Origin: an uncultured Ruminococcus sp.
Lineage (GTDB): Bacteria > Bacillota > Clostridia > Oscillospirales > Acutalibacteraceae
Assembly (NCBI GenBank): GCA_905234535.1
Contig: CAJOII010000021.1
Coordinates: forward strand, 1-56,246
DNA: 56,246 nt
Direction of reading: 5' to 3'
The position numbers and the translations under genes were made by a program. This document shows positions 9,959 through 18,474 of this stretch, in pieces. Below the pieces are notes generated by a model. It was not told the origin of the DNA and did not search any database. It saw only the letters and a program-made list of their open reading frames with translations. How positions within the stretch are numbered: the first letter of the stretch is position 1; each line of letters opens with the position of its first letter.

Positions 9959-11467
9959 ATGAAAGAGAGGAAATATATCGCGATCGATCTGAAGTCTTTC
10001 TATGCCTCTGTTGAGTGCGCGGACAGGGGGATCGATCCTCTGGATGCTTTTCTGGTTGTCGCCGACGAGAGCAGAACCGCGAAGACCATCTGTCTCGCGG
10101 TTTCTCCCGCGCTGAAGGCGTACGGCGTTTCGGGCAGGGCGAGGCTGTTCGAAGTGATCTCAAGGGTGGATGAGATCAACAGAGAGCGCGAGAAGAGGAT
10201 TCTTCCTCGCCGCTTATCGGAGGACTCTGCTGAGTTTGAGTCTTTTCTCAGAAAAGATCCTTCGATTAAGCTCGGATTCATTATTGCGAAGCCCCGTATG
10301 CGCTTGTATGAAGAGGTCAGCGCGAAGATCGTCAATATTTACCTCAACTTTGTCGCGCCCGAGGACATCATTGTATATTCGATCGATGAGGTGTTCATTG
10401 ACGCTACCGACTATCTTGATACCTATCATATGACCGCCTACGAGCTCGCCGACGCCATGGTGAGAGAGGTGCTCTCTCAGACGGGCATCACCGCTACCGC
10501 GGGGATAGGCACGAACCTCTATCTCGCGAAGGTCGCGATGGATATAGACGCCAAGCATATCAAAGCGGATAAGGATGGGCTCAGGATCTCAGAGCTTGAC
10601 GAGATGAGCTATCGCAGACGGCTGTGGGCTCACCGCCCGCTCACCGATTTCTGGAGAGTGGGCAGAGGCACCGCGAGGAGATTGGAGAGCAGCGGGATCT
10701 ACACGATGGGGGATATCGCCCGCTATTCTGTCCATAACGAGGATTTTCTATACAAGATGTTCGGGAAGAATACCGAGCTTCTGATCGATCACGCGTGGGG
10801 ATATGAACCCTGTACGATCGCTGACATCAGAGCGTACACTCCATCTGTGAACAGCCTGAGCTCCGGTCAGGTGCTTCAGATGCCGTATGAGAACGACAAG
10901 GCGCGCCTGATCATCAAAGAGATGACCGACTCGTTGGTACTCGAATTGGTGGAGAAGCATCTCGTCACCGATCAGATGGTGCTGTATGTCGGCTATGATA
11001 TCGAGAATCTGAACGATAAGAAGCGGATGAAAGCGTATGCGGGCGGTATCGAGACCGACCATTACGGCAGAAAGGTGCCGAAGCCTGTTCACAGCTCTAT
11101 CAACCTGGGGCGTTATACCTCTTCGACTAAAATCATCACCGAGAAAATCATGGAGTTATATGACAGGATCACCGATCCGAACCTGCTTGTGCGCAGGATG
11201 AGCGTCTGTGCGAATCATGTCATCGACGAAAACAGCGAAAAGGCAAAGAAGAGACCCGAGCAGCTGAATCTTTTTTCCGATATATCTCAGCAGGCAGAGA
11301 ACCTTGAGAGAGAAGAATCTCAGCTTCAGAGTGAGCGAAAGATCCAGGAGGCAGTGATCGGAATCAAGCATAAGTTCGGGAAGAACGGTATCCTCAAAGG
11401 GATGAACTTTCAGGAAGGAGCGACCGCCAGAGACCGCAACGCTCAGATCGGCGGTCATAAGGCGTAA
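9959..11467 (+). CDS. Y-family (UmuC/DinB-like) DNA polymerase
   Basis: 502 aa; IAIDLKSFYASVEC, YSIDEVFID, ATAGIGTNLYLAKVAMD. Confidence 0.9.
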   Translation: MKERKYIAIDLKSFYASVECADRGIDPLDAFLVVADESRTAKTICLAVSPALKAYGVSGRARLFEVISRVDEINREREKRILPRRLSEDSAEFESFLRKDPSIKLGFIIAKPRMRLYEEVSAKIVNIYLNFVAPEDIIVYSIDEVFIDATDYLDTYHMTAYELADAMVREVLSQTGITATAGIGTNLYLAKVAMDIDAKHIKADKDGLRISELDEMSYRRRLWAHRPLTDFWRVGRGTARRLESSGIYTMGDIARYSVHNEDFLYKMFGKNTELLIDHAWGYEPCTIADIRAYTPSVNSLSSGQVLQMPYENDKARLIIKEMTDSLVLELVEKHLVTDQMVLYVGYDIENLNDKKRMKAYAGGIETDHYGRKVPKPVHSSINLGRYTSSTKIITEKIMELYDRITDPNLLVRRMSVCANHVIDENSEKAKKRPEQLNLFSDISQQAENLEREESQLQSERKIQEAVIGIKHKFGKNGILKGMNFQEGATARDRNAQIGGHKA

Positions 11468-11472
11468 GAATA

Positions 11473-11916
11473 ATGACAGACCGAGAGACACATATATATG
11501 ACGATATCATCCACCTGCCGCACCATGTATCCAAGACGCGCCCGCAGATGTCGATGCACGACCGCGCTGCGCAGTTCTCGGCTTTCGCTGCGTTAGTGGG
11601 TTTTGACGCGATCATTGAAGAGACCAAACGCTTCACAAATTCAAAGGTCGAACTTTCAGATTATGAGACAGAGATCATCAACGAGAAGCTGATGATCCTC
11701 AGCGACAACCTCTCGCTTCATCCATCGGTAACGGTTCGGTTCTTTCTTCCGGACGAGAGAAAAGACGGGGGAGAGTATATCACCTTTCGGGGTACCGTCA
11801 AGAAAATCGACCCAATCGGTCAGGTGATGATTTTTATGGACGGCAGCAAAATCCCGCTTGAAAACATCTATTCTGTTAAGTCCGATTTGTTTGCGTCGTT
11901 TTCTCGGGATGATTGA
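11473..11916 (+). CDS. YolD-like protein
   Basis: 147 aa; downstream of a UmuC-like polymerase; RPQMSMHDRAAQFSAFAAL... Confidence 0.75.
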   Translation: MTDRETHIYDDIIHLPHHVSKTRPQMSMHDRAAQFSAFAALVGFDAIIEETKRFTNSKVELSDYETEIINEKLMILSDNLSLHPSVTVRFFLPDERKDGGEYITFRGTVKKIDPIGQVMIFMDGSKIPLENIYSVKSDLFASFSRDD

Positions 11917-11962
11917 CAAAAACCGTTTTCGATTATATACTGAATAAGCAATCGAAAAGGCG

Positions 11963-12436
11963 GTGAGAGTAATGAGAAGAGCATATTGTCTGATTTGCTT
12001 TGTATTGATTTTCTCCCTGCTTCTTTCGTCGTGCTCTGAAACATATGCTGACCTTAACACGCTCGGCGAGATGATCAACGAAGAATTCGATATGGAACAC
12101 ATTACAGCGGTGAAGTCCCTAGAAGAACTTGAAAAGCTCTATCAGCTTGACCGCGATATGATCGCCGATTTCTTCGCGGAATATACCGAGGACTCTTCCG
12201 AGATAGCAGAGATCATCCTCGTCAGAGCGAAGGATACGGATTCTGCCCGATATGCGGAGACGATGCTCTTTAACCGCTTAGATGCTTTTCTCATGAACAG
12301 CAAAAGCTACTCTCCGAATGAGTATCTGATCTATTCGAAGTGTTCGGTGGAGGTATATCGGGAGATCTATGTTACGCTGATATTATCCGATAAAGCAGAC
12401 GAAATCAACGCGTTTATCCGCGAAAAAATATCATAA
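11963..12436 (+). CDS. DUF4358-like lipoprotein
   Basis: Signal with lipobox LLLSSCSE; 157 aa. Confidence 0.6.
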   Translation: MRVMRRAYCLICFVLIFSLLLSSCSETYADLNTLGEMINEEFDMEHITAVKSLEELEKLYQLDRDMIADFFAEYTEDSSEIAEIILVRAKDTDSARYAETMLFNRLDAFLMNSKSYSPNEYLIYSKCSVEVYREIYVTLILSDKADEINAFIREKIS

Positions 12437-12448
12437 AAAGGAAGAACT

Positions 12449-14659
12449 ATGCAAAACTTGGATGAAGTAAAATCACTGTTCAGCTCAATGAACTCTAAAC
12501 AGCAGGAGGCGGTTTTTCATACCGAAGGGCCGCTTCTGATTTTGGCGGGCGCAGGGTCCGGCAAGACTACCGTGCTTGTCAACCGTATCGCGTACATCAT
12601 CAAAGCGGGTCTCGCTCAGCCGTGGCAGATCCTTGCCATCACCTTTACGAATAAGGCGGCGGGAGAGCTCAAAGACAGGATTCAGGCAGTCTGCGGAGAA
12701 GGCTCCGACGAGGTCTGGGCGGCCACCTTCCATTCCACCTGTGCGAGGATCCTTCGAAGATACGGTGACAGGCTGGGCTTTTCGAATCATTTCACCATTT
12801 ATGACACCGATGATTCCAAGCGCCTGATGAAAGAGATCTTAAAACAGCTGAATATTGATGAGAAGTTCCTGCCGCACAGAGCGGTACTCAATGAAATTTC
12901 AAAATATAAAGATAAACTCAAAACGCCCGCGATGGCGAAGAAGGACGCCGAGACTGACAGCCGTCTGCGTCTGGTGGTACAGGCGTATGAGCTGTATCAG
13001 CAGCGCCTTTTGACATCTGACGCGATGGACTTTGACGACCTGATCTGTAACACCGTGATGCTTTTTGAGAAGAACCCCGATGTTCTCGAGTATTATCAAA
13101 ACCGCTTCAAGTATATTATGGTCGACGAGTATCAGGACACCAACAAGTCACAGTACCGTTTTGTCAGCTTACTCGCAGCAAAAAGGAACAATATCTGCGT
13201 AGTCGGAGACGACGATCAGAGCATCTATCGTTTCAGAGGCGCGACGATCGAGAATATCTTATCTTTTGAGAACGAGTTCAAGGGCGCGGCTGTGATCCGT
13301 CTGGAGCAGAACTACCGCAGCACCGGTAATATCCTCGACGCCGCGAACCATGTTATCAAAAACAACTTTGAGCGCAAGGGCAAGACCCTTTGGACCGAGA
13401 ATGTCAAGGGCGACAAGATCGTTCTGCACACCGCCCTCTCCGAGAGAGAAGAAGCGATGTTCATCTCGAAGACGATCCAGGACGGCGTCGCCGCGGGGAG
13501 AAGCTTCTCCGATTACGCGATCTTATACCGTATGAACGCTCAGTCCAACGCGATCGAGCAGGCGCTCTCCCGCTCGGGGATCCCGCACAGACTGATCGGC
13601 GGTCACCGCTTCTATGATCGAGAAGAGATCAAGGATATGACATCCTATCTGCAGATTATCAACAATCCCCACGACGATATCCGCCTCAGGCGTGTGATTA
13701 ACCGTCCCAAGCGCGGGATCGGCGAGACCACCATGAGCAAGGCGTCCGATATTGCGGCGTCGGTCGGCGAGTCTGTTTATTCTGTGATCAAGAACGCCTC
13801 CGACTATCCGACATTATCCCGCGCTTCTTCTAAACTAATGGATTTCACAAAGCTTTTAGACGGCTTGATAGAGGCGCATGAAAGTAATGATTATTCTCTT
13901 GCGGAATTATATAATCTGATTTTAGATCATACTGATTATAAAAATTATCTTAAATCAGAGAAAGAAGACTATGAACAGCGTATCGAAAACATCGACGAGC
14001 TGCTGTCCAACATCATCAAGTTCGAAGAAGACTACGGGGAAGAGGCGTCTCTGGAGAATTTCTTGGAAGAGATCTCTCTGATGACCGATATCGACAACTA
14101 TGACGCAGACGCGGATACCGTCGTGATGATGACGCTCCACTCCGCAAAGGGTCTCGAGTTTCCAGTGGTGTTTATCCCCGGTATGGAAGAGGGAGTGTTC
14201 CCGTCCGTGCAGACGATGATGGATTCGTCTGAGCTTTCGGAAGAACGAAGAATTGCATATGTTGGTATTACAAGAGCAAAAGAGAAGCTCTATCTGATCA
14301 AAACCCGGGAGCGTATGCTGTTCGGTTCAACTACACACAACCGTGAGTCACGCTTTGCGGCAGAGATCCCGGATGAACTGCTCGAGAAGACCGGCAGTGA
14401 GAACACCTTCTCCGCGCATAAGTATGAATATAAGGCGGAGCAGAATTTCGATCCCTTCGCGAAGAGAAAGTCTCCCGCCGCGCCTCCATCCGGCAATACA
14501 TACGCGGTCGGGAATGTTGTTCTCCACAAAGTGTTCGGTAAGGGAATGGTGCTCTCCGCTACGCCGATGGGCAAGGATACCATGCTCGAGATTGCCTTTG
14601 ACAATGTCGGCACTAAGACACTGATGGCGAACTTCTCAAAGATGGAAATCATTTCATAA
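12449..14659 (+). CDS. pcrA: ATP-dependent DNA helicase PcrA/UvrD
   Basis: 736 aa; AGAGSGKTTVLVNRIAYI, VDEYQDTNKSQY, VGDDDQSIYRFRGA, TLHSAKGLEFPVVF. Confidence 0.95.
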   Translation: MQNLDEVKSLFSSMNSKQQEAVFHTEGPLLILAGAGSGKTTVLVNRIAYIIKAGLAQPWQILAITFTNKAAGELKDRIQAVCGEGSDEVWAATFHSTCARILRRYGDRLGFSNHFTIYDTDDSKRLMKEILKQLNIDEKFLPHRAVLNEISKYKDKLKTPAMAKKDAETDSRLRLVVQAYELYQQRLLTSDAMDFDDLICNTVMLFEKNPDVLEYYQNRFKYIMVDEYQDTNKSQYRFVSLLAAKRNNICVVGDDDQSIYRFRGATIENILSFENEFKGAAVIRLEQNYRSTGNILDAANHVIKNNFERKGKTLWTENVKGDKIVLHTALSEREEAMFISKTIQDGVAAGRSFSDYAILYRMNAQSNAIEQALSRSGIPHRLIGGHRFYDREEIKDMTSYLQIINNPHDDIRLRRVINRPKRGIGETTMSKASDIAASVGESVYSVIKNASDYPTLSRASSKLMDFTKLLDGLIEAHESNDYSLAELYNLILDHTDYKNYLKSEKEDYEQRIENIDELLSNIIKFEEDYGEEASLENFLEEISLMTDIDNYDADADTVVMMTLHSAKGLEFPVVFIPGMEEGVFPSVQTMMDSSELSEERRIAYVGITRAKEKLYLIKTRERMLFGSTTHNRESRFAAEIPDELLEKTGSENTFSAHKYEYKAEQNFDPFAKRKSPAAPPSGNTYAVGNVVLHKVFGKGMVLSATPMGKDTMLEIAFDNVGTKTLMANFSKMEIIS

Positions 14660-14675
14660 CAGTAACAAATATCAG

Positions 14676-14732
14676 AAACCTCCATAAAATATATTGATGT
14701 AAAGTGAAAACATCAATACAATATGGAGGTTT
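14676..14732 (+). promoter_or_regulatory. Intergenic hairpin whose 3' arm carries the SD (GGAGG) of the 14738 gene
   Basis: AAACCTCCAT (14676-14685) pairs with ATGGAGGTTT (14723-14732); inner TATTGATGT/ACATCAATA; ATG at 14738. Confidence 0.7.
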
Positions 14733-14737
14733 TACTT

Positions 14738-15565
14738 ATGGCAGAAAATAATTTTGATGCCGGCAGGACTGCCGACACCGCCGGCTCCGATCCGGTATGT
14801 GTAGATGCCAGAAGAGTCTACGACAGCTGCGGCGACAAAGACTGTCTGTCCGATCTTCGCGTTTTCTTTACGGAAGAAGGACAGTGCATCGTCGACGAAG
14901 CCGCGAGTGTGAGGCTCAGAGACGCGGATGTACTGAATGTGATGCTCAACATCGAGCCCGTTCCGTTCCACCGCGGTTTCTATTCGATCGATATGACATA
15001 TTTCTTTGAGGTTACGCTGGATGTGTTTACGACTCCGTGCACCACTCCGACCTGTGTCAAGGGTCTGTGTATTTCCGATAAGAAAGTGATCCTCTACGGC
15101 TCTGAGGGCAGCGTTCGGATTTTCTCATCCGACTTCTCGAACGATGAGTACGATATGCAGAATATCCCTGCTCAGAATCTGCCCGTCGCTACGGTGCAGG
15201 TGGCTCAGCCGATCGCGCTAGCCGCAAGCCTCAAGCCCAGAAAGCACTGTCATAATTGCTGCATCCCCTGCAAGGTCCCCGCGGGTATCTCCAAGGCGAT
15301 CGGCGGTGATGTGACAGACAGAGGCGAGAATGTTGTGCTCGCTACACTGGGCGTATTCTCGATCGTTCAGCTTTTAAGAAATGTGCAGATGCTGATCCCG
15401 GCATACGACTTCTGTATTCCTGAGAAAAGCTGCACAGGAGGCACCGACAGTCCCTGCGAGATGTTCTCGCGGCTCGACTTCCCGACAGACGAGTTTTTCC
15501 CGCCTTCGGTTTCGGATACAAACAGCGAAGGCGGCTCAGGCTGCGGATGTAATAACGAAGAATAA
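14738..15565 (+). CDS. Conserved cysteine-rich hypothetical protein
   Basis: CVDARRVYDSCGDKDCLSDLRVFF..., CHNCCIPCKVP, C-terminal GGSGCGCNNEE; SD GGAGG. Confidence 0.7.
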   Translation: MAENNFDAGRTADTAGSDPVCVDARRVYDSCGDKDCLSDLRVFFTEEGQCIVDEAASVRLRDADVLNVMLNIEPVPFHRGFYSIDMTYFFEVTLDVFTTPCTTPTCVKGLCISDKKVILYGSEGSVRIFSSDFSNDEYDMQNIPAQNLPVATVQVAQPIALAASLKPRKHCHNCCIPCKVPAGISKAIGGDVTDRGENVVLATLGVFSIVQLLRNVQMLIPAYDFCIPEKSCTGGTDSPCEMFSRLDFPTDEFFPPSVSDTNSEGGSGCGCNNEE

Positions 15566-15578
15566 GAACAGAAGAAAA

Positions 15579-15604
15579 AAGGGGAGAGCCATCAGCTCTC
15601 CCTT
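15579..15604 (+). terminator. Terminator
   Basis: GGGGAGAGC-CATCA-GCTCTCCCTT then TATTTGTTT. Confidence 0.65.
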
Positions 15605-15642
15605 ATTTGTTTAAATGATACGATTGCTGTTTGGAGACAATC

Positions 15643-16227
15643 TTACAGATGAATATTCTTTTTATGGATTTCAAAGTTCCACGGTATGATCTTTTCGCCT
15701 TTTACGATGAAGGCACTCTCCGCAAGCTTTGCAAGCGGCTCGTCAGAGTAGCTGTCGGAATAAAACTTTTCAACATGAGCGTCGGAATATTCGGTGTATA
15801 GTCTCCTTACCTTCTCTTCGTGATAGCAATTCTCAGAGAGCGTTGTGCCGTCAAGAGGGGAGATCTGAGAAGCGATCACGCGGATGTTGAGTTTTTCTTC
15901 GAGCGGCTTGAGAAGAAACTCCGGAGACGCGGAGATGATGATGTCATCTTCTCTTTTTTGATGCAGATAGAATCTCTTTATTTTTGACAAATGCTTCTCC
16001 CAAAAGGCGGCGACTTCTTTCTCTGTGTTGATCACTTTGAGAAAAGTGTATATCTTCTCTTTGAACTGTGTTTTGGTTCCGATATGAAAGATGTAGTATT
16101 TAAAGAACGCACCGATCATCTTCGGGATACAGAGCAGCACTTTCGGACGGTGAAACACACAGTGAATAAAAAAGTCCGCTGTGGAGTCACCGTTGTATAT
16201 TGTTTTGTCCATATCGTAAATATTCAT
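15643..16227 (-). CDS. HAD-superfamily hydrolase (HAD-IB-like)
   Basis: MNIYDMDKTIYNGDST motif I; SASPEFL; SDSYSDEPL. Confidence 0.8.
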   Translation of the reverse strand: MNIYDMDKTIYNGDSTADFFIHCVFHRPKVLLCIPKMIGAFFKYYIFHIGTKTQFKEKIYTFLKVINTEKEVAAFWEKHLSKIKRFYLHQKREDDIIISASPEFLLKPLEEKLNIRVIASQISPLDGTTLSENCYHEEKVRRLYTEYSDAHVEKFYSDSYSDEPLAKLAESAFIVKGEKIIPWNFEIHKKNIHL

Positions 16228-16372
16228 AATGCACCTACTGTTTTCACTGCACATAATTATAATGTCAAAAAATGTAAAATACAATACTCTTTCTCTAAAA
16301 ATTCATATTTTGTTAATGTATACTTATTTGGGGTATGGTAAAATAATTCTAAATAACAGAGGGAGTGGAGCT

Positions 16373-17281
16373 TTGTTCGGATATATCAAAATCGACAAAA
16401 ACAGTCTCAGTGAACAAGAATACGAGCAATACCGTGCCTTATACTGTTCCTTGTGCCGACAGCTCGGAAAAGACTACTCTGTTTTTGCGCGGATGATTCT
16501 GAGCTTTGACTGCACTTTCTATGCGCTGCTTATAATGTCGTTATCCGCAGAGTGTCCCGAGTTTGCAGAGGGCAGATGCCGATTTAATCCGACCAAGAAA
16601 TGCTCCTACTGCATCAGCGACCGAAAGGCGCTCTCTCAGGCGGCGGCGCTCTCTGTATCGTCCGCGTACTTCAAGCTGATCGATAATATCAACGATTCTA
16701 AATGGTACAAGCGTCTCTTTTACAGGATTCTGAAGCCTGTCTTCTCCCGATGGAGAAATAAAGCAAAAGAGAAATATCCCTTTATTGACAGCTGTGTTGA
16801 AAAGATGATGATCGCGCAGCAGAAGGTAGAAAGTGACGCCTGCTGTGATATCGACAGAGCGGCGCATCCTACCGCGACGATGCTCTCAGAGATTTGCGAA
16901 GGTATTCCCGAGAGCTTTCATCTCAAGCAGAGCTTTGATAAGCAGAAGCAGAAGCGGATCCTGAACACTTTCGGATATTTCTTAGGCAGATGGATCTATC
17001 TGATGGACGCCGCCGACGACTTTGAGAAAGATTTAAAGTCCGGCTCCTTTAACCCGTTTGTGGTTGCGGGATACAGCAAGGAGGATCTCGAGGAACATAT
17101 CCTTCCGATCCTCAACCACAGCCTCTCGGAGATACTGCTTTCGTACAGTTTGCTCGACGAATGCAGGTACGACGCTATCATATCCAATACATTATATTCC
17201 GCTTGTGTGAAGATCCAGAAGAATATTCTTTCAAAATACACTGACCAACCTGTTGGAGAAAAGAATGAAGAATCCATATGA
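16373..17281 (+). CDS. DUF5685 family protein
   Basis: [36 protein letters not shown]...; TTG start with SD GGGAGTGGAG. Confidence 0.75.
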   Translation: MFGYIKIDKNSLSEQEYEQYRALYCSLCRQLGKDYSVFARMILSFDCTFYALLIMSLSAECPEFAEGRCRFNPTKKCSYCISDRKALSQAAALSVSSAYFKLIDNINDSKWYKRLFYRILKPVFSRWRNKAKEKYPFIDSCVEKMMIAQQKVESDACCDIDRAAHPTATMLSEICEGIPESFHLKQSFDKQKQKRILNTFGYFLGRWIYLMDAADDFEKDLKSGSFNPFVVAGYSKEDLEEHILPILNHSLSEILLSYSLLDECRYDAIISNTLYSACVKIQKNILSKYTDQPVGEKNEESI

Positions 17282-17867
17282 GGTTTTGGGCGTTTCCGAA
17301 ACCGCTACAGATGACGAAATCAAAACCGCATACAGAAACTTAGCTAAGAAGTATCATCCCGATAACTACAACGATTCTCCCTTGGCCGATGTCGCCGAGG
17401 AGAAGATGAAAGAGATCAACGAGGCATATGATACGATCTGCGATATGAGGAAGAACGGAGGCTCAAGCTCATACTCCTCAGGCAGTTACGGCGCACAGGG
17501 CTCTTATCGAAAGACTTCCTATCCTGATGTGAGAACCTATATTCAGAACGGCAGACTTAACGACGCCGAGGCAATATTAAACGGCGTATCTGCGGACTCA
17601 AGAGACGCTGAGTGGTATTTCTTGATGGGAATGATCTTCTCACGCAGAGGATGGAGCGAACAGGCATATAGCTACTTTGTGAGAGCGTACCAGATGGAAC
17701 CGAACAATGTCGAGTTCAAAAGTGCGTACGAGAATATGAACCGCAGGCGCACTTATCAGAATCCGGGGTATAATACCACGGATTACGGCGGATGTTCGGC
17801 ATGTGATGTCTGCGCGGGGATCATGCTTGCTGACTGTCTGTGTAACTGTGGAAGGATGTGCTGTTGA
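17265..17867 (+). CDS. J domain-containing protein with Cys-rich C-terminus
   Basis: [33 protein letters not shown]; tail [26 protein letters not shown]. Confidence 0.88.
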   Translation: MKNPYEVLGVSETATDDEIKTAYRNLAKKYHPDNYNDSPLADVAEEKMKEINEAYDTICDMRKNGGSSSYSSGSYGAQGSYRKTSYPDVRTYIQNGRLNDAEAILNGVSADSRDAEWYFLMGMIFSRRGWSEQAYSYFVRAYQMEPNNVEFKSAYENMNRRRTYQNPGYNTTDYGGCSACDVCAGIMLADCLCNCGRMCC

Positions 17868-18403
17868 TGAAAACATCCGTAAAAGTATCTTTAGGCGGCA
17901 TTATTGCCGCCTTATCAATTGTACTGATGTTTCTGACCTCGCTCCTTCCGTTCGGTACCTATGCTTTTCCGACACTCTCAGGGATCCTGCTGATCATCAT
18001 TGTTATAGAGATCGGATACCCGTGGGCGTTCTCGGTTTATGCTGCGGTAGCGATTCTCTCATTTCTTTTGCTTTCGGATAAAGAGGCCGCGCTGTACTAC
18101 GCGCTCTTCTTAGGCTTTTATCCGATCGTAAAGAGCTTTATTGAACGGATCCGCTCCCGCGCAATACAATATCTGATCAAGTTCGCGCTTTTCAACGCGT
18201 GTATGATCGCGGCTTTTTATATCGGGATCAGTCTTCTTTCCATTCCGAAAGAGAGCTTTGAGCTGTTCGGAGTGTATCTCCCATGGGTGTTTTTGATCTT
18301 GGGAAATCTCTTTTTCACCCTCTATGATATAGGTGTTACAAAATTTGTTACAATTTATCTGAATAAGTGGCATAAAAAAATCAGAAAGAATACAAAGCTG
18401 TAA
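17867..18403 (+). CDS. Small integral membrane protein of unknown function
   Basis: ~179 aa, several TM segments; TGATG overlap with J-domain gene. Confidence 0.65.
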   Translation: MKTSVKVSLGGIIAALSIVLMFLTSLLPFGTYAFPTLSGILLIIIVIEIGYPWAFSVYAAVAILSFLLLSDKEAALYYALFLGFYPIVKSFIERIRSRAIQYLIKFALFNACMIAAFYIGISLLSIPKESFELFGVYLPWVFLILGNLFFTLYDIGVTKFVTIYLNKWHKKIRKNTKL

Positions 18404-18474
18404 TTCACATTGCAATTATAATTCTTTTATAGTAAAATAAAAATACTGGATACTTGTCGAAAGGGGATGTTCCG

